DNA of 33,098 nucleotides, taken from NCBI GenBank assembly GCA_022792175.1, contig JAAWAN010000017.1, forward strand, positions 1 to 33,098, in the 5' to 3' direction. Under the pieces are notes generated by a model. The model saw nothing but the letters and a program-made list of their open reading frames with translations, made no database searches and was not told the DNA's origin. Numbering within the stretch: position 1 is the first letter of the stretch; the number at the start of each line of letters is the position of its first letter. A program made the translations under genes and the position numbers. Below are positions 23,907 through 32,055 of the stretch, in pieces. This stretch comes from Provencibacterium sp. (GTDB taxonomy: Bacteria; Bacillota; Clostridia; Oscillospirales; Ruminococcaceae).

Positions 23907-24037
23907 GGGTCTGCTGCAAAATGCTCGCATTTTGCAGCAGACCCTTCTGAAAAACGGCTTTTGACTCCACCAAAGTCAAATTTCGCCCGCAGTTCGCGGG
24001 CGAAACCGCCTTTTTTCCGGTTTCTGCAGGCCGGAAA
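23907..24037 (+). repeat. Dispersed multi-hairpin repeat, copy B
   Basis: The best-formed copy: H1 23907-23924/23927-23944 (18 bp), H2 23960-23966/23974-23980 (7 bp), H3 23981-23990/23996-24005 (10 bp), H4 24014-24020/24031-24037 (7 bp). It starts 34 bases after the rex stop and ends 14 bases from the stop of the convergent small gene, so H1 probably serves as the rex terminator. H1 is nearly identical to that of copy A; H2, H3 and H4 differ in sequence but not in position. Confidence 0.78.
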
Positions 24038-24051
24038 TAAAATTTTTCCTT

Positions 24052-24564
24052 TTAAAGCAGCAGATAGACCAGCGCAATCAGCAGTGTCCGGTCTGCCTTT
24101 TCGTTGAGCAGCACCAGCAGAAGTCCGAGCAGCAGAAGGCGCTCGTTATCCAGCCCCAGCGCTTCCAGCACCCTTGCGGCCGGCGAATGCTCGCCGATAA
24201 CAGAGGAGAGCATGTCGCCTAACCCCTGCTTCTCTCCCTCTGTTCCCTGTATAAGCTGGCCCAGCCGCTCCCCCAGCTGCCCCAGCGGCGATGCTGGCCG
24301 GGATGCAGCCTCTGCCGGTGGCGCTCTTCGGGAAGCAACAGCCTGCCTCTGCGCATCCGCCTCTCTGCCGGCGGCGTTTTTGGAACCCTCCAAAGCTTTG
24401 TCAGCAGGCGGAAAGGAAGGCCGCTCCGCAGAAGGGGACACCGGCTCCCCGCCGCTGAGGCTCTGACGGGCACGCTGCTGCATCTGCCGGACGCGGCGGA
24501 TGGCCTCCTGCTGCATATTCAGCATATCGTGGTCGCTGTAGTGAACCCCTTTCCATTCTGCCAT
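24052..24564 (-). CDS. Conserved-looking hypothetical protein with hydrophobic C-terminal hairpin
   Basis: A 170-residue protein I cannot place in a named family. A charged N-terminal helix (about 1-40, Gln/Arg/Met-rich) leads into a long Ser/Pro/Ala/Glu-rich linker (about 40-100). A compact segment follows, then two hydrophobic stretches at the very end (LLLLGLLLVLLNEKADRTLLIALVYLLL in outline, about 143-170) that could form a membrane hairpin or a self-assembling helix pair. The C-terminal pattern resembles small proteins I associate with Clostridia. It is the third gene of a three-gene leftward cluster. A structural role in the spore or envelope is only a guess. Confidence 0.65.
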   Translation of the reverse strand: MAEWKGVHYSDHDMLNMQQEAIRRVRQMQQRARQSLSGGEPVSPSAERPSFPPADKALEGSKNAAGREADAQRQAVASRRAPPAEAASRPASPLGQLGERLGQLIQGTEGEKQGLGDMLSSVIGEHSPAARVLEALGLDNERLLLLGLLLVLLNEKADRTLLIALVYLLL

Positions 24565-24667
24565 CTGTCTGCCCCCCTCTTTTCCAAAGGCTCTGCTGCC
24601 CTTTGGTCTTCAAAGCGCGCGGCGCGCAGAAATGCTGCTGCTGTCCCCCCGCAAAAAAGGCGCCCGC

Positions 24668-25126
24668 TCAGTTCCCCGCCAGGCTGTCGAAAATCCCTGT
24701 CTCCTTGAGCAGGGGGAGCATTTTTATCAGCTGCATGATGCGGATGGCGTCATCCACCTTTTTCTGCCGCTTTTCCCCGAAATGCGGCTTGAGCGCCAGC
24801 AGCAGCTCCACATTCCGGTCGCGCTGGTTTAAGCTGCCCATCATTTGCATGACTTTGGCAAGCGCGTTCATATCCAGCCCGGCCAGCGGGCTGGCCGCCG
24901 CCGCGGCAGGCGGCGGGGAGGGCGAAGCGGCCGGCAGGGGCAGCCCCGCCGGCATGACTGCCGGGGACAGGGGCTCTGACTGCGGTGATGTATCTGCCGG
25001 AGCGGTCGGGGCGGGCGCCTGCTGCGGGGCCTCCCCCATCCCCAGCTGGGAGGCCAGCGACATAATCTGCTGCATCGTCTGCGGATTGTTAAGGATGGCG
25101 CCGAGCGCCGCGCCGATATCGTCCAT
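24668..25126 (-). CDS. Hypothetical protein, Ala/Pro-rich linker between two helical ends
   Basis: A 152-residue protein of unknown family. An N-terminal helical part (MDDIGAALGAILNNPQ, then MSLASQLGMG) is joined by a Pro/Ala/Ser-rich linker (about 35-90) to a C-terminal helical domain with LLALKPHFGEKRQKKVDDAI and MLPLLKETGIF. The NPQ-M-L pattern is loosely like STI1-type helical repeats. GGAGG lies five bases before the ATG at 25126, which is preferred over an ATG four codons earlier. Middle gene of the three-gene cluster. Confidence 0.65.
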   Translation of the reverse strand: MDDIGAALGAILNNPQTMQQIMSLASQLGMGEAPQQAPAPTAPADTSPQSEPLSPAVMPAGLPLPAASPSPPPAAAAASPLAGLDMNALAKVMQMMGSLNQRDRNVELLLALKPHFGEKRQKKVDDAIRIMQLIKMLPLLKETGIFDSLAGN

Positions 25127-25173
25127 GCCAACCTCCATATCTCCAGGGGTGAAGCCCTAGTTACCAGATTCAG

Positions 25174-25199
25174 CGCCGGCCGTTTTTCTCCGGCCGGCG
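25174..25199 (-). other. Nine-bp stem-loop inside the small-gene cluster
   Basis: 25174-25182 pairs perfectly with 25191-25199 (CGCCGGCCG arm) in the 108-base gap between the first and second genes. No T run follows on the minus strand, so transcription probably continues. Confidence 0.45.
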
Positions 25200-25234
25200 G
25201 CGGCAGGACGTTTGTTCCCTTCTCCATATGCCGC

Positions 25235-25528
25235 CTATTTCTGTTTTGCGAGGGTATCCATCAGCTTTTTGACCTGCGGGGACTGCAGAAGGCTTTTCAG
25301 CTGCTGCGGATTCTGCAGAAGGCTGTTTATCTGGGCGGATTTCTGCGGATCCAGCCCGCCGAGCACCTCATCCAGCCTCCCGCTCTCCAGCTGGGCCTTC
25401 AGCCGCTGCGGATCGGTGTTCAGCTGTTTGCCCGCCATTCCCAGCAGGGCGTTCATCCCTGCCTCAGAAGGCGCAAAGGCCCCTTCCTGTTCCTGATTAA
25501 AGTGCTGCCGGTTGTTCTGCATATTCAT
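25235..25528 (-). CDS. Small hypothetical Gln-rich helical protein
   Basis: A 97-residue protein, probably all helical and soluble, of no family I can name. The N-terminus is Asn/Gln-rich; the rest holds repeated amphipathic helices (LLGMAGKQL, LKAQLESGRLDEVLGGL) and a Gln-Pro repeat (LLQNPQQLKSLLQSPQVKKL). AAGGAG stands six bases before the ATG. It is the first gene of the three-gene leftward cluster, behind a possible sigma-K promoter. The NPQ motif recurs in the next gene, suggesting related or interacting proteins. Confidence 0.68.
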   Translation of the reverse strand: MNMQNNRQHFNQEQEGAFAPSEAGMNALLGMAGKQLNTDPQRLKAQLESGRLDEVLGGLDPQKSAQINSLLQNPQQLKSLLQSPQVKKLMDTLAKQK

Positions 25529-25576
25529 ATGCCTCTCCTTCGCAATAAAATGAGGCGGGAATCCTTTCCCTGCCTT

Positions 25577-25605
25577 TATTCTATGCGGCAGAGGGCGCTT
25601 TGGTG
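25577..25605 (-). promoter_or_regulatory. Possible sigma-K promoter of the small-gene cluster
   Basis: On the minus strand CACC (25602-25605), a 16-base spacer and CATAGAATA (25577-25585) agree with the Bacillus sigma-K pattern (AC motif, 16 bases, CATAnnnTA). The motif is short and could arise by chance. A sigma-A -10 (TAGAAT) overlaps it, but no acceptable -35 lies at the right distance. The remaining divergent sequence, 25606-25850, holds several GC-rich inverted repeats and no gene. Confidence 0.35.
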
Positions 25606-25856
25606 AAAAACCGGCCCTTCTCCCCTATTTTATGCGGCACAGCCGCCGTTTTTGCCTGATATCCCCCAGGCAGCTGAAAAAGCGCCCATGTCCTTTTCAG
25701 CCGGCCAAAGGTCTGCCCATGTGCAGAACGCATAGATGTTTGCTGTAAAGCCGGCCGCTGCAGGCCGCGAATCTGCCTGGATTTTTTGAGGCTGCAGCTG
25801 TAGAAAAGCCCCAAAAAGCCTTTCTGCAGGGAGATAAAAGGGCCGAAAGAAACAGC

Positions 25857-25885
25857 TTGCAATTTGAGGGCAAAATGGGTATGAT
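25857..25885 (+). promoter_or_regulatory. Promoter of the yfcE-CDF operon
   Basis: TTGCAA (25857-25862) and TATGAT (25880-25885) with a 17-base spacer, about 30 bases before the yfcE start codon. Confidence 0.65.
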
Positions 25886-25915
25886 AAAAGCAATTTCTAT
25901 CATGCGGAGGCAGCT

Positions 25916-26392
25916 ATGAGAATCGTCGTTATATCCGATACACATCGCGACTTTAACGGGCTTTATAATCTGGTCGAGCAGCAGAAGGACTGCACCGATC
26001 TTTTCCTGCACCTGGGGGATGGGGAACGGGAAACAGAGGACCTGCTCGCGCTCATGCCCGGGCTGCCGCTGCGCTTTGTGCAGGGAAACTGCGACCTGTG
26101 CAGTCTTGCCCCCGCGCAGGACATGCTGCAGGCGGACGGCATCCGGATATTCATGACGCACGGGCACCTCTACCAGGTAAAGTATTCTCTGGATACCTTT
26201 ATCGAGGAGGCCCGCATGCTGCATGCATCGGTCGCGCTCTATGGCCACACCCACCGCCCCTATTATCATTATGAGGAGGGGCTGCATATTCTGAATCCGG
26301 GCAGCCTTTCGCAGCCCCGCGCCTGTGCGCGCAGCTATGGGGTGATTGAGGTGCGAAACGGGCAGGTACTCTGCAGCCTTTCAAAGCTTTAG
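25916..26392 (+). CDS. YfcE/MJ0936-family metallophosphodiesterase
   Basis: Calcineurin-like phosphodiesterase, 158 residues. All metal-binding motifs are present in order: DTH near 8-10, HLGDGE near 37-42, GNCD near 62-65, THGH near 80-83 and GHTHRP near 104-109. Members hydrolyse phosphodiesters, often with Mn2+ or Ni2+; the natural substrate is unknown. The ATG has GGAGG five bases upstream. It is followed after 39 bases by the CDF exporter gene and shares its promoter, which would fit a link to divalent metal use. Confidence 0.92.
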   Translation: MRIVVISDTHRDFNGLYNLVEQQKDCTDLFLHLGDGERETEDLLALMPGLPLRFVQGNCDLCSLAPAQDMLQADGIRIFMTHGHLYQVKYSLDTFIEEARMLHASVALYGHTHRPYYHYEEGLHILNPGSLSQPRACARSYGVIEVRNGQVLCSLSKL

Positions 26393-26431
26393 AGAAATTT
26401 GGGGGAAGATGATAAAGGAGGTTTTTCAGGA

Positions 26432-27631
26432 TTGGTGCGGGAATGGCTGATCCGCATGGCGGTAAAGGAGAGAGAAAATGCAGAAGAGGCGGCGCTGCGC
26501 GAACGATATGGCCTGCTCTCCTCGGCAGTGGGGATTGTCTGCAACCTTCTGCTCTTTGCGGGAAAATTTTTAATCGGCGCGTTTTCCAAAAGCGTCAGCA
26601 TCATGGCCGACTCGGTCAATAACCTCTCGGATGCTGGCTCCTCGGTCGTGACCCTTATCGGCTTCAAGGTCTCCGGCAAGCCGGCCGATGCCGACCATCC
26701 CTTCGGCCATGCGCGGGCGGAATATATCGGCGGGCTGGTGGTCGCCTTTATGATTCTGCTCATCGGCATCGAGTTTTCCAAAAGCTCTCTCGAGCGCATT
26801 CTGAACCCCCAGCCGCTGCAGGCGAGCGCTGCGGCCGTTCTCGTGCTGCTGCTCTCTATCGCCGTCAAACTCTGGATGGGCTCCTTCAACCGCTATATCG
26901 GCAAAAAAATATCCTCAGTCGCGCTGATGGCCACCGCGCAGGACAGCTTTAACGATGTGCTGACCACTGCCGCCGTTCTCCTCTCGCTGCTGCTCTCCCA
27001 TTTCACCAGATGGCATCTGGATGGGTGGATGGGGCTTGCCGTGGCCTTTTTCATCCTCTGGTCCGGCTTTGGAATCGCGCGCGACACCGTCGGTCCGTTG
27101 CTCGGGCAGTCTCCCCCTCATGAGCTGGTGGAGGAGATTGAAAAAAGGGTGCGCGCCTACCCCGGCATTCTGGGGGTGCATGACCTGGTGGTGCATTCCT
27201 ATGGTCCGCGCAACTGGTTCGCGAGTCTGCATGCCGAGGTCTGTGCCACGGATGATATTCTGCAAAGCCATGATTTGATTGACAATATCGAGCGGGATGT
27301 CGGGGAGGCGCTGCATATCCATCTGGTCATCCATCTGGACCCGATTGTTATGGACGACCCGGCACTCAACGAGCTGCGGGCTTATACCGCCCGCTGCCTG
27401 CAGGAAATCGACCCCATCCTCTCGATGCATGATTTCCGGCTGGTGCGGGGGCAGACCCATTCCAATTTGATTTTTGATGTGACCGTTCCCCCCGGCTACC
27501 GGCTGAGCGACCGGCAGCTTTCCCGACAGCTGGAGGAAAAAATAGCCGAGCTGGATGCGCATTATTATACAGTGATTACCATTGACCGCAGCTACCTCTC
27601 CTCTACCACCCGACACACCGGGGCTGACTGA
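26432..27631 (+). CDS. Cation diffusion facilitator (CDF) metal exporter
   Basis: Proton-driven divalent-metal exporter of the inner membrane, 399 residues. About six helices lie within residues 28-215, followed by a cytosolic ferredoxin-like domain and a further C-terminal region (total length well above the usual 290-300). The TM2 site is Asp60/Asn64 with Asp67 (MADSVNNLSDAGSS), the loop motif is DHPFGHARAEYIGG, and TM5 has Asp171xxxAsp175. An Asp pair in TM5 rather than His-Asp points to manganese more than zinc or iron. The start is taken as TTG at 26432, ten bases after GGAGG; an ATG at 26456 has no such site. Second gene of the yfcE operon. Confidence 0.9.
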   Translation: MVREWLIRMAVKERENAEEAALRERYGLLSSAVGIVCNLLLFAGKFLIGAFSKSVSIMADSVNNLSDAGSSVVTLIGFKVSGKPADADHPFGHARAEYIGGLVVAFMILLIGIEFSKSSLERILNPQPLQASAAAVLVLLLSIAVKLWMGSFNRYIGKKISSVALMATAQDSFNDVLTTAAVLLSLLLSHFTRWHLDGWMGLAVAFFILWSGFGIARDTVGPLLGQSPPHELVEEIEKRVRAYPGILGVHDLVVHSYGPRNWFASLHAEVCATDDILQSHDLIDNIERDVGEALHIHLVIHLDPIVMDDPALNELRAYTARCLQEIDPILSMHDFRLVRGQTHSNLIFDVTVPPGYRLSDRQLSRQLEEKIAELDAHYYTVITIDRSYLSSTTRHTGAD

Positions 27632-27659
27632 AATCCGGCCGCACGCTGCAGATAAGAAA

Positions 27660-27693
27660 GGGACTGTAAAAACGCAGGCGTTTTTACAGTCCC
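27660..27693. terminator. Bidirectional terminator hairpin between CDF and mcp genes
   Basis: A 16-bp perfect stem (27660-27675 with 27678-27693), loop two bases. It lies between two convergent genes and is 29 bases beyond the CDF stop. Twelve bases of each arm (CTGTAAAAACGC and its complement) are identical to H1 of repeat copy C at 21185, but the rest of that repeat is missing here. Confidence 0.7.
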
Positions 27694-27775
27694 TCCAGCT
27701 TTTCAAGCGGTATATTTTGCAACGCGCCCCCATTGTGCTCCAGTTAAAGAAAGGGGAAGGGAGGATTGGCAAAGA

Positions 27776-29749
27776 CTAATCCTTCGCTAGGGTAAACTGA
27801 TTGACCATTTCCTTCAGGCTGGTCGCTTCTGCTGAAAGCTGCTCGCTGGCAGCAGCGCTCTCCTCCGAGGTGGCGCTGTTGGTCTGCACCACAGAAGAAA
27901 TCTGATCGATACCGGCAGTTACCTGGGCAATGGCAGCGGTCTGGCTTTCTACGGCCTCCACCACGATATTCATCTGTGTGGTCACATTGCCTGCCAGAAC
28001 ACTGGTGCGCTCGAGCGACTCGGTGACCCGGGATACGGCCTCGCTTCCCTCGGCAGCGGCAGCGATCGAGTGCTCAATCAGCTCCTTGGTCGCTTTGGCA
28101 GCCTCGTCGGATTTGGAGGCCAGGTTGCGCACCTCATCGGCAACCACGGCAAAGCCCTTGCCGGAGCTGCCTGCGCGGGCGGCCTCTACGGCGGCGTTGA
28201 GGGCCAGAATGTTGGTCTGGAAAGCGATGCTCTCAATGGTGCCTATGATGACGGAAATTTCCTCAGAGGAGCCGGCTATTTTTTCCATCGCGCTGTTGAG
28301 CTCACCCACATGCTCCACACTGGCATTCAGCTGTGCGCCGGCCTGCTCCACGAAATGGCCCGCCTCTTCTGCCGCAGAAGAGGTCTGCCTGGCGCTGTCG
28401 GAAATTTCGCTGATGGTGGCGGCCAGCTCCTGCACCGAGCTCGCCTGTGTCATCGAACCCTGGCTCAGCGTCTGGGCCCCGCTGGAAACCTGATCGCTGG
28501 CGGAGGAGACCTGCCCGGCTGCCTGATCGATCTGGCTCATGGTGGCGCTCAGCTGGTTTTTCAGCGTCCGCATTGAGTGCAGAATCTCCTGAAAATCGCC
28601 CACATAGGCCTCCCGATGGCTCGAGCGCACATCGAAATTCTTCCCTGCCATTTCGTTGAGCAGATAGCCGATATCATGAATAATCATATTCAGGCCGGTT
28701 ACCAGCTCTGCGGTAGAGCGGGTCAGCTCGGCCGTTTCATCCTGCCCCTGGCTCTGGGGAACGGGGGATTCCAGATCTCCCTCCACCAGCAGCTTCATCC
28801 GCCTGGCGCAGGCCTGCATCGGCAAGCTGATATTGCTCGACAGCTTCAGCGCCACAAAAATGGAAACCAGAATGGAAAGCAGCATAACGGCGACGTTCGC
28901 AAACATGCCAAAATAGGTATCAGCCAGATAGTCCTTTTTCATGGCGGTGACAGCCAGGCTCCATCCGTCCGTACCGCCCACTGGGGCATAGGCTGCAAAG
29001 CGCGGTCCATCCGAATCGTGGAAGCTGCCAAAGCCCTCGCCACCCCTGCGCATAGCCTCATGAATAGCAGCCAGCTCCGTGAGGGAGCGGTTGCTCGCCG
29101 CCTCCCGCTCAATATTCTGGGTGGCAATGGTCTCCAGAGTAGCGTCAGCAATGGTATCGCCGGACTTGTTGATCATATAGGCATGGCTGCTCTCACTGAT
29201 CCGGATAGAGGAAACGATATCGTTCAGAAAAGTTTCCGGAGGTACAAAATAGATGACTCCCACGATGTCGGATCCCTGATTCCCACCGGCATAAAGCGGA
29301 GCCGCCACCATGATGGAGAGCTCCCCTGTAATTTTGCTTACCAGCGGCTCGGAGACATAGGCCTTTCCCTGCATCGCCTGCTGCACATATTCCCTGTCGG
29401 AGTAATCGTTTCCATCGAAAATGCTGATTCCGTCTGCTCCGACGATATTGCCCCGCTGAAAGCCATGCATATTTATCCGCTCGTTGATAATCGCCCGTTT
29501 TTCTTCTACCGGCACCGTTTCATCAGAAAGCTGGGGGATGCAGCCGGTATCTATCGCCACATTTCTGTAGGCGTTCAGCTCCTGCTGGATGCGCTCCCCG
29601 GCCAGCACCGCCGTTTCGCCCATCATCTGCCGCACTGTGCTCAGGGTACTCCTGTAATTCAGCGCCATGCTGGAAATCCCTACTGCAAGCAGGGCGATGA
29701 GTACCGTGGCAATCAAACAGACGGTAATCTTCTTTCGAATACTGTTCAT
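27776..29749 (-). CDS. Methyl-accepting chemotaxis protein
   Basis: Transmembrane chemoreceptor, 657 residues. TM1 lies near 8-30, an extracellular double-Cache-like sensor spans about 35-280 (motifs such as [21 protein letters not shown]), and TM2 lies near 283-303. A HAMP domain follows, then a long coiled-coil signalling domain with the highly conserved tip ([19 protein letters not shown], near 506-530). dCache sensors usually bind small organic molecules or amino acids directly. Of two starts, the ATG at 29749 has GGGAG nine bases upstream and gives the usual short basic N-terminus. No other che or flagellar genes are in the window, so it signals to a CheA encoded elsewhere. Confidence 0.95.
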   Translation of the reverse strand: MNSIRKKITVCLIATVLIALLAVGISSMALNYRSTLSTVRQMMGETAVLAGERIQQELNAYRNVAIDTGCIPQLSDETVPVEEKRAIINERINMHGFQRGNIVGADGISIFDGNDYSDREYVQQAMQGKAYVSEPLVSKITGELSIMVAAPLYAGGNQGSDIVGVIYFVPPETFLNDIVSSIRISESSHAYMINKSGDTIADATLETIATQNIEREAASNRSLTELAAIHEAMRRGGEGFGSFHDSDGPRFAAYAPVGGTDGWSLAVTAMKKDYLADTYFGMFANVAVMLLSILVSIFVALKLSSNISLPMQACARRMKLLVEGDLESPVPQSQGQDETAELTRSTAELVTGLNMIIHDIGYLLNEMAGKNFDVRSSHREAYVGDFQEILHSMRTLKNQLSATMSQIDQAAGQVSSASDQVSSGAQTLSQGSMTQASSVQELAATISEISDSARQTSSAAEEAGHFVEQAGAQLNASVEHVGELNSAMEKIAGSSEEISVIIGTIESIAFQTNILALNAAVEAARAGSSGKGFAVVADEVRNLASKSDEAAKATKELIEHSIAAAAEGSEAVSRVTESLERTSVLAGNVTTQMNIVVEAVESQTAAIAQVTAGIDQISSVVQTNSATSEESAAASEQLSAEATSLKEMVNQFTLAKD

Positions 29750-29889
29750 CTTTATGCACTCCCGTTTCATAACATTTGCACCCTGAAAGGTTCTCTGCCA
29801 ACCGCTTGTGCTGCATCGCGCAGAGCATGCCGCAGCCGCTTTCCTTATTCCGGCATCCTCTTCGCCCTTTGGCGGCAGAAACTGTTCTC

Positions 29890-29919
29890 ATTATAAAGTA
29901 TATGACCAGGAATTGTCAA
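29890..29919 (-). promoter_or_regulatory. Promoter of the chemoreceptor gene
   Basis: TTGACA (29914-29919) and TATAAT (29890-29895), both perfect, with an 18-base spacer on the minus strand. This is a sigma-A type, not the sigma-D type often found for motility genes. The leader of about 130 bases has no recognised regulatory RNA. Confidence 0.75.
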
Positions 29920-30255
29920 CGATGAGACATGCCTTTTCCCTCCTAATAAAAGCAGAACGGATGTAAAGCCCGCTAGGCTCATCATGATTTCTCATCGAAC
30001 ATTTGCCAGGGGGCAGCAAAAGATGAAAATTCCCCGATAAACGGAAACGGTTTACTTTGCCGTATATCTTTCCCATGCTTGCGGCAATTTTTTCTTTTAT
30101 GAAAGAGGCGTGGGAGTAATCAGCGGTTTCTTTTTACCCGGACACGTCCCGTCACTTTGACTGTATAAGCCGCTGGAAGTATCTGCCGGCATATCCTCCG
30201 GGCAGGGAAGAGGATGCGGCAAAACGGCCCTTGACCGGGAACCTGTAAAAAGAAA
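29920..30255. other. Intergenic stretch without a supported gene
   Basis: No reading frame here has a ribosome-binding site together with a plausible protein. The only notable element is an imperfect palindrome at 30038-30054 (TAAAC and GTTTA arms around a six-to-seven-base centre), loosely like a LacI-family operator. No gene with a convincing promoter lies beside it. Confidence 0.4.
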
Positions 30256-30285
30256 GGAGCGTCTGAGGACATCCCCAGACACTCC
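30256..30285. terminator. Terminator downstream of the MATE gene
   Basis: Ten-base arms 30256-30265 and 30276-30285 pair with one mismatch. On the minus strand TTTCTTTTT follows, as expected for an intrinsic terminator of the leftward MATE gene, about 185 bases beyond its stop. On the plus strand GTTTTGGTTTT follows, so it can work both ways. The stretch 30286-30468 holds no gene I can support. Confidence 0.65.
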
Positions 30286-30468
30286 CGTTTTGGTTTTCTC
30301 CTGTTGGCCGGTTACTGCCCTTTTGGCCTGCGCCATTCTGCCGCCAATGAACCGCCAGTCAATGTAATACAACGGTATGGTGAAACCGTCCTTTTATACA
30401 GTACATCCCACTGTCCAGCAGGAAATAGCGTGCGGGGAAAGCATCCCCTTTTTTTCACGAAATAGCCC

Positions 30469-31860
30469 TCAGGCGGCAGAACCGCCCGTTTCATCCGCAG
30501 AGGCCGGCGCCCCGGAGAGCTGGCTGTACATTTTGCGCAGCACCAGAATGGCTGCCACCGCCAGTGCCACCTCGGCGACCACCTGCGCCCAGGCCAGACC
30601 ATAGAGCGGAAAGAGATAATTCAGCAGATACAGCGCCGGGATTTCCAGCACAATCTTGCGCAGAATGGCAAACACCAGAGAATTTCGTCCCTTGCCCACC
30701 GCCTGAAAAACACCGACGGCCAGAAAATCCATATTGAGAAAGGGCAGCGCCAGGCTCATGGCGCGCAAAAAGCTCGTTCCATAATCGACAATGCTCTCAT
30801 TTTGAATGAACAGCCGGATAACGAAGGGCGCAAACAGATAGAAAACGGCCGTCACCGCCGCCATGAAGGAGAGGGTAATCTGCGCGGAAAAGCTGATGGT
30901 CTTCTTCATGCGCGGATAGTTGCCGGCAGCATAGCTGTAGCTGACGAGCGGCATAATCCCCTGCGAAAAGCCCATTGATATCTGCATGGGCACCATATGT
31001 ACCTTGTGGGAGATGCCCATCGCAGCCACCGCATTGGAGCCGAAAGCAGAGGTGAAGTTATTAAGCACCGTCATCCCGGTCACATTGAGCAGGTTCTGAA
31101 TCGAAGCGGGCAGTCCCACCCCGCAGACGCCGAACACGATCTCCTTTGTAGGCCGGAACATCCGGGGATGGATGCAGACATAGGTACGTCCGCGCCGGAC
31201 AACGAGCAAGACAAAGAAATACAGGCAGGCCACGCAGTTGGAGAGGAAGGTGGCGCAGCCTGCGCCCGCCGCCCCCATGTCAAGCCCCCAGGGCAGAATG
31301 AAAATGGGGTCCAGCAGAATGTTGAGCAGGCATCCGCTCATCGTTCCGATGCTCGCATGCAGCGTGCTCCCCTCCGAGCGGACCATATAGGCCAGCACAA
31401 CGTTGAGAATGGCGGGCACCGCGCCGCAGGCCACCGTCCAGTTTAAATACTGTGCCGTTGCCTCATAGGTCTCGGAACTTGTGCCGAGCAGGAGCAGCAG
31501 CGGATGCTTCGCCGCCAGATACAGCAGGGAAAACAGCAGGCTGAAAAAGAGCGAGCAGTAAAACCCGAAGGCGGCGACCTTTTTCACCGTTTCATAGTCC
31601 CTGCGCCCGAGGGCTCGGCTCATCATGCTCGAGCTGCCGACGCCGAAAAGGTTGTTGACTGCATTGAATGCCAGCAAAACGGGGGCCGCCAGTGTAACGG
31701 CGGCATTTTGTACTGAATCATTCAAAATGCCGACAAAGTAGGTATCTGCCAGATTATAAATCACCATTACCAGCGAGCTCAAAACGGTCGGGATCGCCAT
31801 GGAAAAGACCGCCTTGGAAATCGGCGCCTGCTCAAACAGATAGGTCTTCTGATCTTCCAT
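30469..31860 (-). CDS. MATE-family efflux transporter
   Basis: Multidrug/metabolite antiporter of the MATE family, 463 residues, with about twelve transmembrane helices in two homologous halves. The start PISKAVFSMAIPTVLSSLVMVIYNLADTYFVG is the typical family N-terminus, and GVGSSSMMSRALGRRD is the usual loop after TM2; a related pattern opens the second half. GAGGAG lies seven bases before the ATG. It is a single gene with a consensus promoter and a terminator-like hairpin in its leader. Substrates of such Clostridia MATE proteins are mostly unknown; drugs, bile-derived compounds or dyes are possible. Confidence 0.93.
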   Translation of the reverse strand: MEDQKTYLFEQAPISKAVFSMAIPTVLSSLVMVIYNLADTYFVGILNDSVQNAAVTLAAPVLLAFNAVNNLFGVGSSSMMSRALGRRDYETVKKVAAFGFYCSLFFSLLFSLLYLAAKHPLLLLLGTSSETYEATAQYLNWTVACGAVPAILNVVLAYMVRSEGSTLHASIGTMSGCLLNILLDPIFILPWGLDMGAAGAGCATFLSNCVACLYFFVLLVVRRGRTYVCIHPRMFRPTKEIVFGVCGVGLPASIQNLLNVTGMTVLNNFTSAFGSNAVAAMGISHKVHMVPMQISMGFSQGIMPLVSYSYAAGNYPRMKKTISFSAQITLSFMAAVTAVFYLFAPFVIRLFIQNESIVDYGTSFLRAMSLALPFLNMDFLAVGVFQAVGKGRNSLVFAILRKIVLEIPALYLLNYLFPLYGLAWAQVVAEVALAVAAILVLRKMYSQLSGAPASADETGGSAA

Positions 31861-32004
31861 AAAACATCTCCTCTCTTCTGTTCAAACCCTGCAAAAAGCC
31901 ACGAAGCCGCCGGCAGAAAACAGGTCTCCGCCACCGCACCGGTAAAGGACTGCGCCGCTTTTTCAGAAAACGGCCGCCTTTCCAGCTCTATATTCCGCAG
32001 CTAT

Positions 32005-32033
32005 AAAAAATCGGCCCGGGCAGCGCCCCGGCC
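32005..32033 (-). terminator. Terminator-like hairpin in the MATE leader (possible attenuator)
   Basis: On the minus strand a GC-rich stem (32025-32033 with 32013-32021, eight pairs and one G-G mismatch, three-base loop) is followed by GATTTTTT. It lies only about 16 bases after the predicted start of the MATE transcript and about 150 bases before the MATE ATG. Its position means that it should stop most transcripts unless it is overridden. Confidence 0.55.
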
Positions 32034-32055
32034 ATTTGTTCTACTTTTGTTTACT

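Noticed and set aside
24668-25528. STI1/ubiquilin-type domains in the small-gene cluster
   Set aside because: Only the NPQ-hydrophobic spacing is similar; the segments are short and Gln-rich, so convergence is more likely.
30038-30054. CcpA cre site or LacI-family operator
   Set aside because: An extra base in the centre spoils the cre match, and no gene with a convincing promoter lies next to it. Only the loose palindrome is reported.
30097-30372. Reading frame of 91 codons on the minus strand
   Set aside because: No family resemblance, no good ribosome-binding site, and it spans a terminator hairpin.
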